The position numbers were made by a program, and so were the translations under genes. From contig JAEWSG010000228.1 of the NCBI GenBank assembly GCA_023398495.1, positions 1 through 64,000 of the forward strand: DNA of 64,000 bases, in the 5' to 3' direction. Source of the DNA: Bacillota bacterium (GTDB taxonomy: Bacteria; Bacillota; Clostridia; Acetivibrionales; Acetivibrionaceae). Every line of letters starts with the position of its first letter. Position 1 is the first letter of the stretch. Positions 43,415 through 53,338 of this stretch are shown here, one piece after another. The notes below the pieces were generated by a model that saw nothing but the letters and a program-made list of their open reading frames with translations, was not told the DNA's origin and ran no database searches.

Positions 43415-44432
43415 TTATTTCATCTCCCCCACCTCTAGAGATTACTATTTCACCAGCGTCTTCAAGCTTCCTGATAATATTAACAATCTTCTGCTGGGCT
43501 TCTTCAACATCTTTAAGCCTCACAGGACCCATAAAATCAATGTCCTCTTTGATCATTTCCTGCATACGTTTGGACATGTTTGCATAAATCTTGTTCTGCA
43601 CTTCCTCCGTGCTTCCTTTAAGTGCAATAGCCATCTGACCATTGTCAACCTCACGCAGGAACCTTTGAATAGAACGGTTGTCGAGGGATAGAATATCTTC
43701 GAAAACAAACATTCTTTTCTTAATTTCCTCTGCAAGGTCAGTATCTTCAATTTCAAGCGTTTCCATAATATACTTCTCAGTTCCTCTGTCAACACTATTC
43801 AATATATCGACTATTGCCTGAACACCGCCAGCCGCGGTAAAGTCTTCGGTTACAAGTGCAGACAATTTCTTTTCCAATACCCTTTCAACCTCTTTTATAA
43901 CTTCCGGTGAAGTCCTGTCCATCGTTGCAATTCTTCTTGCAACGTCTGCCTGCTTTTCCTGAGGAAGTGCAGATAATACGATGGAAGACTGCTGTGGCTT
44001 TAAATATGCCAATATCAGGGCAATTGTCTGAGGGTGCTCATTCTGAATAAAGTTCAAAAGCTGTGAAGGATCGGCTTTTCTCACAAAATCAAAGGGTCTT
44101 ACCTGCAATGAAACTGTAAGTTTGTTCAGCACATCAAGAGCTTTTTGAGTACCCAACGCCTTCTCAAGAATTTCCTTAGCGTAAGCAATACCTCCCTCAG
44201 CAATGTAGTCCTGGGCAAGACATATCTGATAGAACTCTTCCAGAACTTTTTCCTTTTCTTCAGGAGTTACTGTTCTTATATTGGCAATTTCCAGAGTAAG
44301 TTGCTCTATTTCTTCGTCTTTAAGATGTTTAAATATTTCAGCTGATTTTTCAGGGCCTAATGCAATAAGCAACATTGCGGCTTTTTCTTTACCCGTAATA
44401 TCTGATTTAAATCCGCCCGCACTTCTCGCCAC
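43407..44432 (-). CDS. fliG: flagellar motor switch protein FliG
   Basis: About 341 residues with the three ARM-like domains: N (KAAMLLIALGPEKSAEIF), middle (VRPFDFVRKADPSQLLNFIQ, with the EHPQTIA motif) and C-terminal torque domain (MFVFEDILSLDNRSIQRFLR). It contacts the stator and FliF. A GTG at 44432 five bases after GGGGGG is the likely start. No upstream gap separates it from fliF beyond about 40 bases. Confidence 0.96.
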   Translation of the reverse strand: MARSAGGFKSDITGKEKAAMLLIALGPEKSAEIFKHLKDEEIEQLTLEIANIRTVTPEEKEKVLEEFYQICLAQDYIAEGGIAYAKEILEKALGTQKALDVLNKLTVSLQVRPFDFVRKADPSQLLNFIQNEHPQTIALILAYLKPQQSSIVLSALPQEKQADVARRIATMDRTSPEVIKEVERVLEKKLSALVTEDFTAAGGVQAIVDILNSVDRGTEKYIMETLEIEDTDLAEEIKKRMFVFEDILSLDNRSIQRFLREVDNGQMAIALKGSTEEVQNKIYANMSKRMQEMIKEDIDFMGPVRLKDVEEAQQKIVNIIRKLEDAGEIVISRGGGDEIIV

Positions 44433-44474
44433 TACTTCCCCCCCCATCTTCAGTACTCTTTATATAAAACCAGA

Positions 44475-46040
44475 CTAATCCCAATCATCTGACAGCCAGT
44501 TTCTCAATAGCTGTGCAACTGATTCAGGTTTTTCTTTAACAAATCTTTCAATCTGCTTCTTAACCTCTGACTTTTCTTCGAAACTGATTTCCACCACTGG
44601 TTCTTCCTCTTCAGGAGTAATAAACTGCGGACCATTTGCAGCAAGTTCCGGGGATAGACCTGCTCCCTGTGTTTCTTTCTTTTTTCTTGGTATTACTGCA
44701 ATCAGAAGACCTATTATCAATATAAGCATCAAAGCAAAATATCCGTAATTATCTATATACTGCTGAATCTTATCTGCTAATGGTTCTTCATAAACTTCTT
44801 CCGGTGCAAGTTTGTATTTATTTATGGATATCTTTGAAACCGGTATATTTGTTGCCCCACTTATTACCTGCTGACACTGTGCAAGAAACTCGGGAGTCAT
44901 TGCACTGTCGTCCGCAACTCTTTGTCCGTACCAGAGTGTCACTGCAACTGAAGACTGCCCAAAATCAACTGTCCCCTGTGCCTTTTCCATTTCTGTCATT
45001 ATCTCGTTAAATTGCCTGTTTATATCAGTAGTTGTCTTTTTATAAGTGGAGTTTTCCCCAGCTTCTATCGGGTACGTAGTAGTTCCGTCTCCGGGATTAG
45101 TGTCGGTTCCCGGTACTCCGCCTGTAGCACCGTTTACCAGTTCTTCCTTTTCGGTATGACTGCTTACTACTGCCTCATCGATATCGGTAGGTTTCAACAC
45201 TTCCTTTTTTGTAGACTTTTCCTTATCAAACTCTAAAACGGGGTTTACTACAACACTTATGTAATCAAAACTGGATGATTTGTTAGGATACAGTACCTTT
45301 ATATTCCTCTCAAGCTCTTCTTTGACTTTTAACTTCATCTTGTATTGAGTGGATGTGTCACCTATACTAGCTGACATATCCGAGCTTAAGATATTGAAAT
45401 TATTATCAACAACAGTTACATTACTTGGCTCAAGCCCTTCAATTGATGCCGAAACAACGCTTACAATACCTTTTACCTGTTCTGCTGAAATCTCGCCCTT
45501 AGGGTCAATTCTTACAAAAGCTGTAGCTTTATTGCTGGGAGAAGGTTCAAAAAATAACGAATTTTCAGGGAACGTCAATTCAACATCCGCATCCCTGACA
45601 TTGTCAAACATTTTTAGTTTTGCAATCAGGCTGTTCTTTTTAAAATTCTGCCAAAGATGTTTTTTATCACTTTCGGTAGAAGTTATATTCACAAGGTTCC
45701 AGGCATCTTCAAAGTTCATTCCTGAGGAAGTTATTCCGGAAGATGCCAATGCAAATTCTGCCTTGTTTTTGTCCTTGGAATCAACCATTATCTTTTTACC
45801 TTCACCCAGCTTGTAATTAATGCCCTTTTCCTGCAGAACTTCTTCAATTTCAGCCGCATCCTTTGAATCTTCAACAGTCACAAGTGGAACGAAAGTAGTA
45901 CGCGTAAGCATTACAATACTGGCAGTTATTGCAATTATCAGTATAGCCGATATTGCATAGATTCGTCCTTTTTGAGACTTGTCAAGATTCTTCCATAATT
46001 CTGCCACCCGTTGCTGAAGTTTTGACAATACCTCGGGCAT
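44475..46040 (-). CDS. fliF: flagellar MS-ring protein FliF
   Basis: About 521 residues: two membrane helices (about 30-50 and 435-455), ring-building motifs between them (EDSKDAAEIEEVLQEKGINY, FEPSPSNKATAFVRIDP), and a C-terminal FliG-binding tail (ESVAQLLRNWLSDDWD). It forms the base on which the export gate and C-ring assemble. The ATG at 46040 follows GGTGG. Confidence 0.95.
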   Translation of the reverse strand: MPEVLSKLQQRVAELWKNLDKSQKGRIYAISAILIIAITASIVMLTRTTFVPLVTVEDSKDAAEIEEVLQEKGINYKLGEGKKIMVDSKDKNKAEFALASSGITSSGMNFEDAWNLVNITSTESDKKHLWQNFKKNSLIAKLKMFDNVRDADVELTFPENSLFFEPSPSNKATAFVRIDPKGEISAEQVKGIVSVVSASIEGLEPSNVTVVDNNFNILSSDMSASIGDTSTQYKMKLKVKEELERNIKVLYPNKSSSFDYISVVVNPVLEFDKEKSTKKEVLKPTDIDEAVVSSHTEKEELVNGATGGVPGTDTNPGDGTTTYPIEAGENSTYKKTTTDINRQFNEIMTEMEKAQGTVDFGQSSVAVTLWYGQRVADDSAMTPEFLAQCQQVISGATNIPVSKISINKYKLAPEEVYEEPLADKIQQYIDNYGYFALMLILIIGLLIAVIPRKKKETQGAGLSPELAANGPQFITPEEEEPVVEISFEEKSEVKKQIERFVKEKPESVAQLLRNWLSDDWD

Positions 46041-46118
46041 GTAGCCACCACCTTCCACACAGGTATTTTTCTTTTGTTCCGATAAGGCAATTTAGAGTAG
46101 GAACCTAATTTTTAGCCT

Positions 46119-46219
46119 TATATAAATCACGAAAATGATTATATATTGAAAAATTTGATTTTCGTGATATTGTTTTAAGGAAATTGAAGCACGATGTAAA
46201 ATTTTATCGCGTTCAATAT
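46119..46219 (+). repeat. 101-nt two-hairpin dispersed repeat, copy A
   Basis: A 101-nt segment matching the minus strand of 16728-16829 at about 93%. The first hairpin pairs ATCACGAAAAT (46126-46136) with ATTTTCGTGAT (46159-46169 region); the second pairs around GAAATTGAAGCACGAT and ATCGCGTTCAAT. It fills the gap between fliE and fliF, in opposite orientation to the operon, whereas copy B runs with it. Confidence 0.75.
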
Positions 46220-46227
46220 TCCTGAAA

Positions 46228-46536
46228 TTAAACCTGCATATTCATAATTTCTTTATACGCATCCATAATCTTGTTTCTGATCTGCATGGTAAACTGAAGA
46301 GCTACATCAGCTTTTTCAGCAGCAATCATAACCTGGTGGATATTATCTGTGTTGCCCGCAGCAAAATCCTCAGTCAACGCAGTTGATTCCTTTTCTAAAT
46401 CACTTACCTTTGTCAATGCATCCTTAAGATAATTTGCAAAGCTACCCTCTACGCTATCAGCCTTCTCAATATCGGAAAAGGCACTTTTTGATAAGGGAGA
46501 TATTGAATTGAACCCACTAATACTGTTTACAGCCAT
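46228..46536 (-). CDS. fliE: flagellar MS-ring/rod junction protein FliE
   Basis: A 102-residue FliE with the conserved C-terminal half (DNIHQVMIAAEKADVALQFT, MQIRNKIMDAYKEIMNMQV). It is the first rod component exported. A 170-base gap holding a dispersed repeat separates it from fliF. Confidence 0.95.
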   Translation of the reverse strand: MAVNSISGFNSISPLSKSAFSDIEKADSVEGSFANYLKDALTKVSDLEKESTALTEDFAAGNTDNIHQVMIAAEKADVALQFTMQIRNKIMDAYKEIMNMQV

Positions 46537-46568
46537 AATGCCCTCCTATAGGTATGTATGTGTAATTA

Positions 46569-47009
46569 TTACCTTCCGATTTCTAAAGCCTTCATTGCCA
46601 TACTTTTTGTTGTATTTATAGAGGTTACATTTGCCTCATATGACCTTGTAGCAGAAATCATATTAACCATCTCGGTTAGTATGTCTACATTTGGCATTTC
46701 TACATATCCCTCTTCATTCGCATCAGGGTGTCCCGGTTCGTAAACCTTTTTGAACGCAGACCTGTCTTCGATAATACTTGCAACCCTGACACCACCGCCA
46801 ACTATTTTTCTGCTGCTTTCGTTCAAATACTCGGAAAAAGGAGTTTCTGGTGACTTTTCCTCAAAAACTACAACTTTCCTTCTGTAAGGAGTTCCATCTT
46901 CAGTTCTTGTAGTATTTACATTGGCAATATTCTGCGAAATTGTATCCATTCTAAGTCTTTGTGCGGTCAAAGCTGATGAGCTTACATCAAGAGAACCGAA
47001 ATATCCCAT
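46569..47009 (-). CDS. flgC: flagellar proximal rod protein FlgC
   Basis: A 146-residue rod protein with the N-terminal motif SALTAQRLRMDTISQNIANV and the C-terminal VEMPNVDILTEMVNMISATR coiled coil. Starts six bases after flgB. Confidence 0.96.
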   Translation of the reverse strand: MGYFGSLDVSSSALTAQRLRMDTISQNIANVNTTRTEDGTPYRRKVVVFEEKSPETPFSEYLNESSRKIVGGGVRVASIIEDRSAFKKVYEPGHPDANEEGYVEMPNVDILTEMVNMISATRSYEANVTSINTTKSMAMKALEIGR

Positions 47010-47015
47010 TTAATA

Positions 47016-47429
47016 TCATCGCCCTTCCTTGATTACTGATTTCATTTTGCTAAAAGCACTATTCATTCTTTGTATCAGCACATTGTACCTTATATTGTTC
47101 TCTGCAAGTTGAGCCATTTCATTTTCAATATCAACATTATTTCCATCAAGTCTCATCACTCGGGCACTGTTGTCTTCAGATATGTCAATACCAACCTCGT
47201 CTATATTTCTTCCACCAATTGGAATATGTCTTGGATCAGTTCTTTTTCCTTTAAACCCGCTGTTTTTTGAAAGAGCATCACTCAACTCTTCTTCAAAGCT
47301 CACAGTTTTTCTGTTGTAACCTGGCGTATCCACATTTGCAATATTTTGTGCTATTGCTTCATTACGCAGCAATGATGCATCGAGTGATTTTTCTAAAACC
47401 TTTGTTCTAAACAGAATCCTATCAAGCAC
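47016..47429 (-). CDS. flgB: flagellar proximal rod protein FlgB
   Basis: About 137 residues, with LDASLLRNEAIAQNIANVDT near the N-terminus and MAQLAENNIRYNVLIQRMN at the C-terminus. It opens the fla/che operon. GTG at 47429 lies eight bases after AGGAGG; the GTG at 47438 would overlap the ribosome site. Confidence 0.95.
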   Translation of the reverse strand: MLDRILFRTKVLEKSLDASLLRNEAIAQNIANVDTPGYNRKTVSFEEELSDALSKNSGFKGKRTDPRHIPIGGRNIDEVGIDISEDNSARVMRLDGNNVDIENEMAQLAENNIRYNVLIQRMNSAFSKMKSVIKEGR

Positions 47430-47455
47430 TTGAAACACCTCCTAGTGCTTTTGAA

Positions 47456-47483
47456 CATAATTCATTTCCAGAAATGAATTATG
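47456..47483 (-). promoter_or_regulatory. perfect 12-bp hairpin in the flgB leader
   Basis: CATAATTCATTT/AAATGAATTATG (47456-47467/47472-47483) with a CCAG loop sits about ten bases upstream of the flgB ribosome site. It has no T-run, so it is more likely an mRNA-stability or regulator-binding element than a terminator. Confidence 0.5.
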
Positions 47484-48122
47484 CAAAATGCACATCCTTT
47501 GTTTTTAGCTGATTGCAGCAAACCATTATTAATTTTGTTACCTCATAAAAATATATATATCCAAAATATATTTCGACATATCACGAGGTTTTCCTTCACT
47601 ATTTTTTTGATAATATGTGGTAAACCCGCACTCTAAAAAGCAAACACAGCTTTATGTGTGTAAAATCAGAAAAATAAAAATCAGTTAATAACCACTGTCT
47701 TGAGAATATTTGCATAAAGAACAACTTCTAAAAGCATTTAAAACGGTAAAGCTTTAAAAGTATATGTAAAAAGAAAAGTTTTTCAAATTGAGTAAAAATC
47801 TTTCAGTCTTCAAAAAGCTCTTGATTATAGAGCATCAGCTTTGCCTATTTATCATTGCAGTAATACCAGTTGCACATCTTAGAAGCCACAAGGAAAGTAG
47901 AAAACTTCTCCATTGAAAACAGGAGAATAATGGTACAATATAAGTAGATATTAACATAACTTTTTCAAAAATACAACTATAAAAAAAAATACTTTCACTT
48001 TTTCTAGCGAAGAGCCTATATATGATGTGAAAAAGTTGGGTAATAGAGTGTTTTGCATGTTGTTTTAGTGTCAAACGCCTCCATTGCATGACCTTTATAT
48101 TGCTATATTCCTATACTTTAAA
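47484..48122. other. gene-free AT-rich gap upstream of the flagellar operon
   Basis: About 640 bases between trmFO and flgB. I see no convincing ORF, no c-di-GMP riboswitch signature and no SigD-type -10 on the minus strand. It presumably holds the operon promoter, but no consensus pair could be placed with confidence. Confidence 0.5.
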
Positions 48123-48124
48123 AC

Positions 48125-48150
48125 ACGCTGATCTTTATGGATCAGCGTGG
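48125..48150 (-). terminator. terminator of trmFO
   Basis: A perfect 10-bp stem CACGCTGATC/GATCAGCGTG with a 6-nt loop, followed on the minus strand by TTTTAAAG, 11 bases after the trmFO stop. Confidence 0.8.
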
Positions 48151-48160
48151 GTAAACTTAA

Positions 48161-49468
48161 TCATATGTCATTTTGAAGGTCTTTGATAATTTGAAGTGCT
48201 CTTGTAGCTATTTCGAAATTTTTCTTTCTCTTGTCACGTATTCTGACGGTAAGCCCTTCCATCAATCCAAAATTAACGTTCATAGGTTGAAAATCCCTTA
48301 CATTCTGATCGGAAATATAATTACTCAATGCCCCAATTGCAGTAGTTCTAGGAAATAAAACAGCTTTGTTGCCAAGGACACTCATAGAGGCGTTAATACC
48401 CGCAACCAATCCGGAGGATGCAGATTCTACATATCCCTCAACTCCGGTTATCTGTCCTGCAAAGTATAAGTTTGGATGTTTTCTCATTCTGTAGGATGGT
48501 TCAAGCAATTTGGGAGAGTTTATAAAAGTATTCCTGTGCATTACTCCATATCTTACAAATTCTGCATTTTCAAGCCCTGGAATCAATCCAAAAACTCTCT
48601 TTTGTTCAGGCCATTTCAAGCGTGTTTGAAAACCAACAATATTATAAAGAGTTCCTTCCTCATTGTCCTGTCTTAATTGTACAACAGCATATGCTTCAGT
48701 TCCGTCCTTTGGATCAACCAGCCCCACAGGCTTCAAAGGCCCAAACCTTAACGTGTCTACGCCTCTTTTGGCCATAGTCTCAACAGGCATACAGCCTTCG
48801 AACACCACTTCCTTTTCAAAATCCTTAACTGGTGCAAGCTCAGCATTCACAAGCTCCTTCCAGAAGCCATCATACTCTTCCCTGTTCATGGGACAATTGA
48901 TATAATCGGCTGTGCCTCGGTTATATCTGGCAGCTTTGTATGCCTTGTCCATATTTATAGAATCAAAACTAACTATTGGTGCAGCTGCGTCAAAAAAGTG
49001 GAGGTATTCCTCGCCGATCAAAGCCATTATGCTTTTTGATAAATCTTCTGAAGTCAATGGACCTGATGCTACAATTGTTATGCCGTCAGTTGGAAGCTCT
49101 TTTACTTCTTCATTTATTATCTCAATATTTTCATTTTCACTGATCAGATCAGTTACCCTTTGTGAAAATTTGGTCCTGTCAACGGCTAATGCCCCCCCTG
49201 CAGGAACTCTTGTTTCGTCTGCACACCTCATTATTATGGAATCTAAAAGTCTCATTTCCTCTTTCAAAAGCCCAACAGCATTTTCAAGCTGGTCAGATCT
49301 CAAAGAGTTACTGCACACAAGCTCTGCATACGTTTCAATATGATGTGCCGGTGAATACGTTTGAGGCTTCATTTCATATAGTCTTACCTTTATACCCCTT
49401 TTTGCTATCTGCCAGGCAGCTTCACAACCTGCCAACCCGGCACCTATTACATTTATATAATCAATCAT
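48161..49468 (-). CDS. trmFO: folate-dependent tRNA U54 methyltransferase TrmFO
   Basis: A 435-residue FAD enzyme that makes m5U54 in tRNA using methylene-tetrahydrofolate. The dinucleotide site is INVIGAGLAGCEAAWQIAKRG broken at GxGxxG, followed by CSNSLRSDQLENAVGLLKEE, GCMPVETMAKRGVDTLRFGP and AGQITGVEGYVESASSGL. It lies 160 bases downstream of topA, the usual clostridial order. Confidence 0.96.
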   Translation of the reverse strand: MIDYINVIGAGLAGCEAAWQIAKRGIKVRLYEMKPQTYSPAHHIETYAELVCSNSLRSDQLENAVGLLKEEMRLLDSIIMRCADETRVPAGGALAVDRTKFSQRVTDLISENENIEIINEEVKELPTDGITIVASGPLTSEDLSKSIMALIGEEYLHFFDAAAPIVSFDSINMDKAYKAARYNRGTADYINCPMNREEYDGFWKELVNAELAPVKDFEKEVVFEGCMPVETMAKRGVDTLRFGPLKPVGLVDPKDGTEAYAVVQLRQDNEEGTLYNIVGFQTRLKWPEQKRVFGLIPGLENAEFVRYGVMHRNTFINSPKLLEPSYRMRKHPNLYFAGQITGVEGYVESASSGLVAGINASMSVLGNKAVLFPRTTAIGALSNYISDQNVRDFQPMNVNFGLMEGLTVRIRDKRKKNFEIATRALQIIKDLQNDI

Positions 49469-49627
49469 CCGCTATACCTTCCCTTATAAATATTACGTGG
49501 GCATTTGGTCCTCTCAATTTCATGACATTTGCTTTGCAAATTCCCTATATCCAAAATTTTAGGGGCATATTGCCCCTTTCAATGTTTATCTACATTTTAT
49601 ACAATTCCTCTTACATTATTGCTTATA

Positions 49628-51733
49628 TTATTCCTTTTCTTCATCTTTTTTATTTTCATCAACTCTTGTAAAATCACAATCCTCGTTGCTGCACTTATAA
49701 TTAACTTTCTTTCCGGAAAACTTTTTGAGCAAGAAATTTCCGCATTTAGGGCAGTTCTCTTTTGAGTGCATTTCCCAGCTCATAAAACTACAGGTAGGGT
49801 TATGTTCACAGCCCAAATACTTTTTACCCTTCTTGGATTTCTTAATATACACCTTTCCACCGCACTTAGGACAGTTTACACCGGTCTCTTCCAAGATAGG
49901 TCTTGCATTTCTGCATTCCGGAAAGCCAGGGCATGCCAAAAACTTACCGTACCTGCTCATCTTTATTACCATATTTCTTCCGCATTTTTCGCATATTTCA
50001 TCTGTAACTTCATCCGGAACTTCTACATTTCCAATCTTGGTTTCTGCATCCTTTAAAACATCAGCAAAGGGTGTATAAAATCCCTTCATTACATCTACCC
50101 ATTTTTTATATCCCTCTTCAACATCATCGAGCTTTTTTTCCAATTGTGCAGTAAACTCAACATCTACGATATCCTGAAAATAATTCTTCATTATATCGTT
50201 GACTATCTTTCCCAATTCTGTTGGTAACAAAGCTTTAGCGTCCTTAACTACATATCCCCTTGCAAGTATAGTTGTAATTGTAGGGGCATAAGTACTAGGT
50301 CTGCCAATTCCCTTTTCTTCAAGAGTTTTTACAAGACTAGCTTCGGTGTATCTTGGAGGTGGTTGAGTAAAATGCTGCTTAGGATCAATTTTTTTCTGTT
50401 TGAGCTCTTCTCCTTCAGTCAGTTCAGGTACATTGCTTTCCCCTTCTTCGCTTTCCTCATCCTTACCTTCTTGATACAAAACTATAAAACCCTGGAATTT
50501 CAAAGTCTGTCCGTTAGCTCTGAATGTATAATCCCCAGCCGTTATGTCAGTATTTATTGTATTGTATTCAGCTGAAGCCATCTGGCTTGAAACAAATCTG
50601 GACCATATAAGCTTGTATAGCTTGTATTGCTCCTTAGTAAGGGAATCCTTTATAGAATCAGGTTCCATAGTAACCTGAGATGGTCTGATACACTCATGAG
50701 CATCCTGAGATGCAGATTTATTTTTAAATATGCGCTTTTCATCTGGCACGTATTTTTGACCGTACTTTTCCTTTATAAAATCAAAAGTATCCTGCTGTGC
50801 TTCAGCAGAAATTCTCGTCGAATCGGTACGTATATATGTTACAAGACCGATTGCTCCAACCCCTTTTATTTCTATACCTTCATAGAGTTGTTGAGCTACA
50901 ATCATGGTTTTCTTTGTTGTAAAACCCAATTTTCTTGCTGCTTCCTGTTGCATTGTACTAGTAATAAACGGAGGTGCAGGAGATTTTTTCTTTTCACCCT
51001 TTTTGATTTTTTGGACAATAAAAGTTTTATCTTTTATATTATCGAGTATCTTTTTTACATTCTCTTCATTCTTTAATTCTAACTTCTTGCCTCCCGTTCC
51101 ATAAAACTTAGCGTCAAACGAACCTTTTCCGGCCTTTTTTTCAAGTTTTGCAATAATAGTCCAATACTCTTCAGGTACGAAGTTCTCAATTTCATCTTCC
51201 CTGTCACAAACTAACCTTGTAGCAACTGACTGAACTCTACCTGCACTAAGTCCCTTTTTGACCTTCTTCCACAGTATAGGACTTATCTTATAACCAACAA
51301 TCCTATCTAAAATTCTTCTGGCCTGCTGTGCGTCAACAAGATCCTGATCGATTTCTCTAGGTTCCTTGATAGCATTTTTCACAGCATTCTTGGTAATTTC
51401 ATTAAAGGTAACTCTGCACTTCTCTTTGTTATCTATATTCAACAAATTGGCCAAATGCCATGAAATTGCTTCACCTTCTCTATCAGGGTCGGTTGCGAGA
51501 AAGATCTTTTTTGCATTCTTAGCTTCCTTCTTCAATTTGGAGATAACATCTCCCTTTCCCCTGATAGTAATGTATTTTGGTTCAAAATCATTTTCTATAT
51601 CTACACCTATCTGACTTTTTGGCAAATCCCTCACATGCCCTACAGAAGCTACTATTTTAAATTCCTTACCTAAAAACTTCCCAATTGTATTAGCTTTTGC
51701 AGGTGACTCAACAATAACTAACTTATCAGCCAT
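49628..51733 (-). CDS. topA: DNA topoisomerase I
   Basis: A 701-residue type IA topoisomerase relaxing negative supercoils. The Toprim domain begins LVIVESPAKANTIGKFLG and has ATDPDREGEAISWHL; the active Tyr is in GLVTYIRTDSTRIS. Three C-terminal four-Cys zinc ribbons (CEKCGRNM, CPKCGGKV, CPKCGNFL) contact single strands. Full length, between dprA and trmFO. Confidence 0.97.
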   Translation of the reverse strand: MADKLVIVESPAKANTIGKFLGKEFKIVASVGHVRDLPKSQIGVDIENDFEPKYITIRGKGDVISKLKKEAKNAKKIFLATDPDREGEAISWHLANLLNIDNKEKCRVTFNEITKNAVKNAIKEPREIDQDLVDAQQARRILDRIVGYKISPILWKKVKKGLSAGRVQSVATRLVCDREDEIENFVPEEYWTIIAKLEKKAGKGSFDAKFYGTGGKKLELKNEENVKKILDNIKDKTFIVQKIKKGEKKKSPAPPFITSTMQQEAARKLGFTTKKTMIVAQQLYEGIEIKGVGAIGLVTYIRTDSTRISAEAQQDTFDFIKEKYGQKYVPDEKRIFKNKSASQDAHECIRPSQVTMEPDSIKDSLTKEQYKLYKLIWSRFVSSQMASAEYNTINTDITAGDYTFRANGQTLKFQGFIVLYQEGKDEESEEGESNVPELTEGEELKQKKIDPKQHFTQPPPRYTEASLVKTLEEKGIGRPSTYAPTITTILARGYVVKDAKALLPTELGKIVNDIMKNYFQDIVDVEFTAQLEKKLDDVEEGYKKWVDVMKGFYTPFADVLKDAETKIGNVEVPDEVTDEICEKCGRNMVIKMSRYGKFLACPGFPECRNARPILEETGVNCPKCGGKVYIKKSKKGKKYLGCEHNPTCSFMSWEMHSKENCPKCGNFLLKKFSGKKVNYKCSNEDCDFTRVDENKKDEEKE

Positions 51734-51958
51734 CTTTTTCCTCCAGTCATGTTTGTCTACTAATTCTATATTATAATATTATGTATTGGCATATTACAAT
51801 AAAAAAATCTTGGAGTGTATTTTTTCCAATTGATTTTAGTGCCTTTACTACATAAAATTTTACAATCCATTAATTACAATGGACAGCATTTAACTTAATC
51901 TATTGTTTTTATTTAATGCTTATTTTATGCCAAATTGGCTTTAAAAAATGTCTGAAAG

Positions 51959-53068
51959 TCACATTCTTAATCTGTATATCTTACCAGGTAGCTGCTCGAC
52001 CAGCCCTTTTAATTCCAGCATAACAATCACTGAATTAACAATTTTTATATCTAAACCGGTTTTATTGGCTAAAACATCAATATGTTCAGGCTCTAGTTTC
52101 AAACATTCCACAATTTTTATTTCGTCTTTATCAAGTCCTTTTAGCAATTTATCATCTTTGAGCTTTTTTGTAAAGAAATCTTTGTCGTTATTGCTAAAAT
52201 AAGCACCAATTTCTTCTAAAATATCTTCAAGGGAAGTGACCATTTTTGCCCCTTCCTTTATGAGTTTATTAGTTCCCGTGCTCTTAATGCTGTTGACATT
52301 ACCCGGCAGTGCAAACACCTCACGCCCTTGTTCAAGTGCAAAATTTGCAGTAATGAGAGAACCGCTCTTTTCTCCAGCCTCAATAACTATTACTCCCATA
52401 GATATTCCACTGATAATTCTGTTCCTTGCGGGGAAATTACCAGCGACAGGCTGTGTACCCGGTAAAAACTCAGATAGGCATGCTCCGTTTTGAATTATGT
52501 TTTCCATAAGCTTTTTATTCTCATAAGGATATACTATATCAAGCCCGCACCCTAAGATTGCTAAAGTTTTTCCGCCTACACTAAGAGCTCCTTTGTGAGC
52601 AAATGTATCTATTCCTCTGGCCATTCCGCTGACAACTGTTATTCCACACCTTGAAAGCTCACGCGATACAAGCTCTGCCATACTCAACCCATAGGAAGTA
52701 GCTTTTCTTGAGCCTACTACCGCAAGATACTTCTCATCTTTTGACATGCAACCCTTCATATACAATATTATTGGAGGATCATAAATGTTCTTCAAATATT
52801 CCGGATAATTTTCATCTTTCATTGTTATTATTTTTATATCATTTGCATTTATATTTTCAATATTCTTCTTTACTTTCTCTCTGTTTTCTTTATTTGTGAT
52901 ATTGGAGACATCTGCACGGCTCAAAAATGAAAGAGCAGCAAAATCTGTCTCTTTGGCAGTAAAGATGTTATAGGGATCTTCAAAAAATTCAAGCAGTTTT
53001 TTACTTTTTACTGCACCTATCCCAGGTATGGAACCAAGCCAAACCCAATATTCCAAATCATTGTGCAT
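51959..53068 (-). CDS. dprA: DNA processing protein DprA
   Basis: A 369-residue protein with an N-terminal SAM/HhH-like part (GSIPGIGAVKSKKLLEFF), the Rossmann-like DprA core (AVVGSRKATSYGLSMAE, VVSGMARGIDTFAHKGAL, EAGEKSGSLITANFALEQGR) and a C-terminal winged helix. It loads RecA on incoming single-stranded DNA during transformation. It would normally follow comM, but an insert separates the two here. Confidence 0.95.
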   Translation of the reverse strand: MHNDLEYWVWLGSIPGIGAVKSKKLLEFFEDPYNIFTAKETDFAALSFLSRADVSNITNKENREKVKKNIENINANDIKIITMKDENYPEYLKNIYDPPIILYMKGCMSKDEKYLAVVGSRKATSYGLSMAELVSRELSRCGITVVSGMARGIDTFAHKGALSVGGKTLAILGCGLDIVYPYENKKLMENIIQNGACLSEFLPGTQPVAGNFPARNRIISGISMGVIVIEAGEKSGSLITANFALEQGREVFALPGNVNSIKSTGTNKLIKEGAKMVTSLEDILEEIGAYFSNNDKDFFTKKLKDDKLLKGLDKDEIKIVECLKLEPEHIDVLANKTGLDIKIVNSVIVMLELKGLVEQLPGKIYRLRM

Positions 53069-53197
53069 TAGAAAAACTCCTTGTCAATAAAAGTATATTT
53101 CTCGATAAAATATCGTCCAAAATTCCATAAATCTTTACAGCACAAATATAAATATAACAAAATATATATATTATAACAATGGTTAAGGCCATTTCAA

Positions 53198-53238
53198 AAA
53201 ACCCCTATGGACTAAAACTTCAGTCCATGGGGTTTTTA
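53198..53238 (-). terminator. terminator downstream of the GH8 gene
   Basis: Stem AAAAACCCC(T)ATGGACT paired with AGTCCATGGGGTTTTT (53198-53214/53223-53238), giving a T-run on either strand. It lies 100 bases after the GH8 stop and before dprA. Confidence 0.8.
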
Positions 53239-53285
53239 GCATTGGAGGATTCAATTCCAAAACCTTAACTATATTGGGTTATAAG

Positions 53286-53317
53286 TTGTAACTATAAACT
53301 TTGCCTAATGAATTTTA
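53286..53317 (+). repeat. 32-bp perfect direct repeat, copy 1 (second at 59698-59729)
   Basis: Begins GTTGTAACTATAAACTTTGC and is identical over 32 bases to 59698-59729 in the same orientation; TATTGGGTT precedes both. It lies 22 bases after the GH8 stop. Confidence 0.7.
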
Positions 53318-53338
53318 TTTTGTTAATCAGCACTAACT

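Noticed and set aside
47835..48089. 84-residue minus-strand ORF upstream of flgB
   Set aside because: No ribosome site, biased composition and no recognisable pattern; treated as intergenic.
47439..48160. c-di-GMP riboswitch upstream of the flagellar operon
   Set aside because: Looked for because some clostridia have one there, but the conserved core segments are absent on the minus strand.
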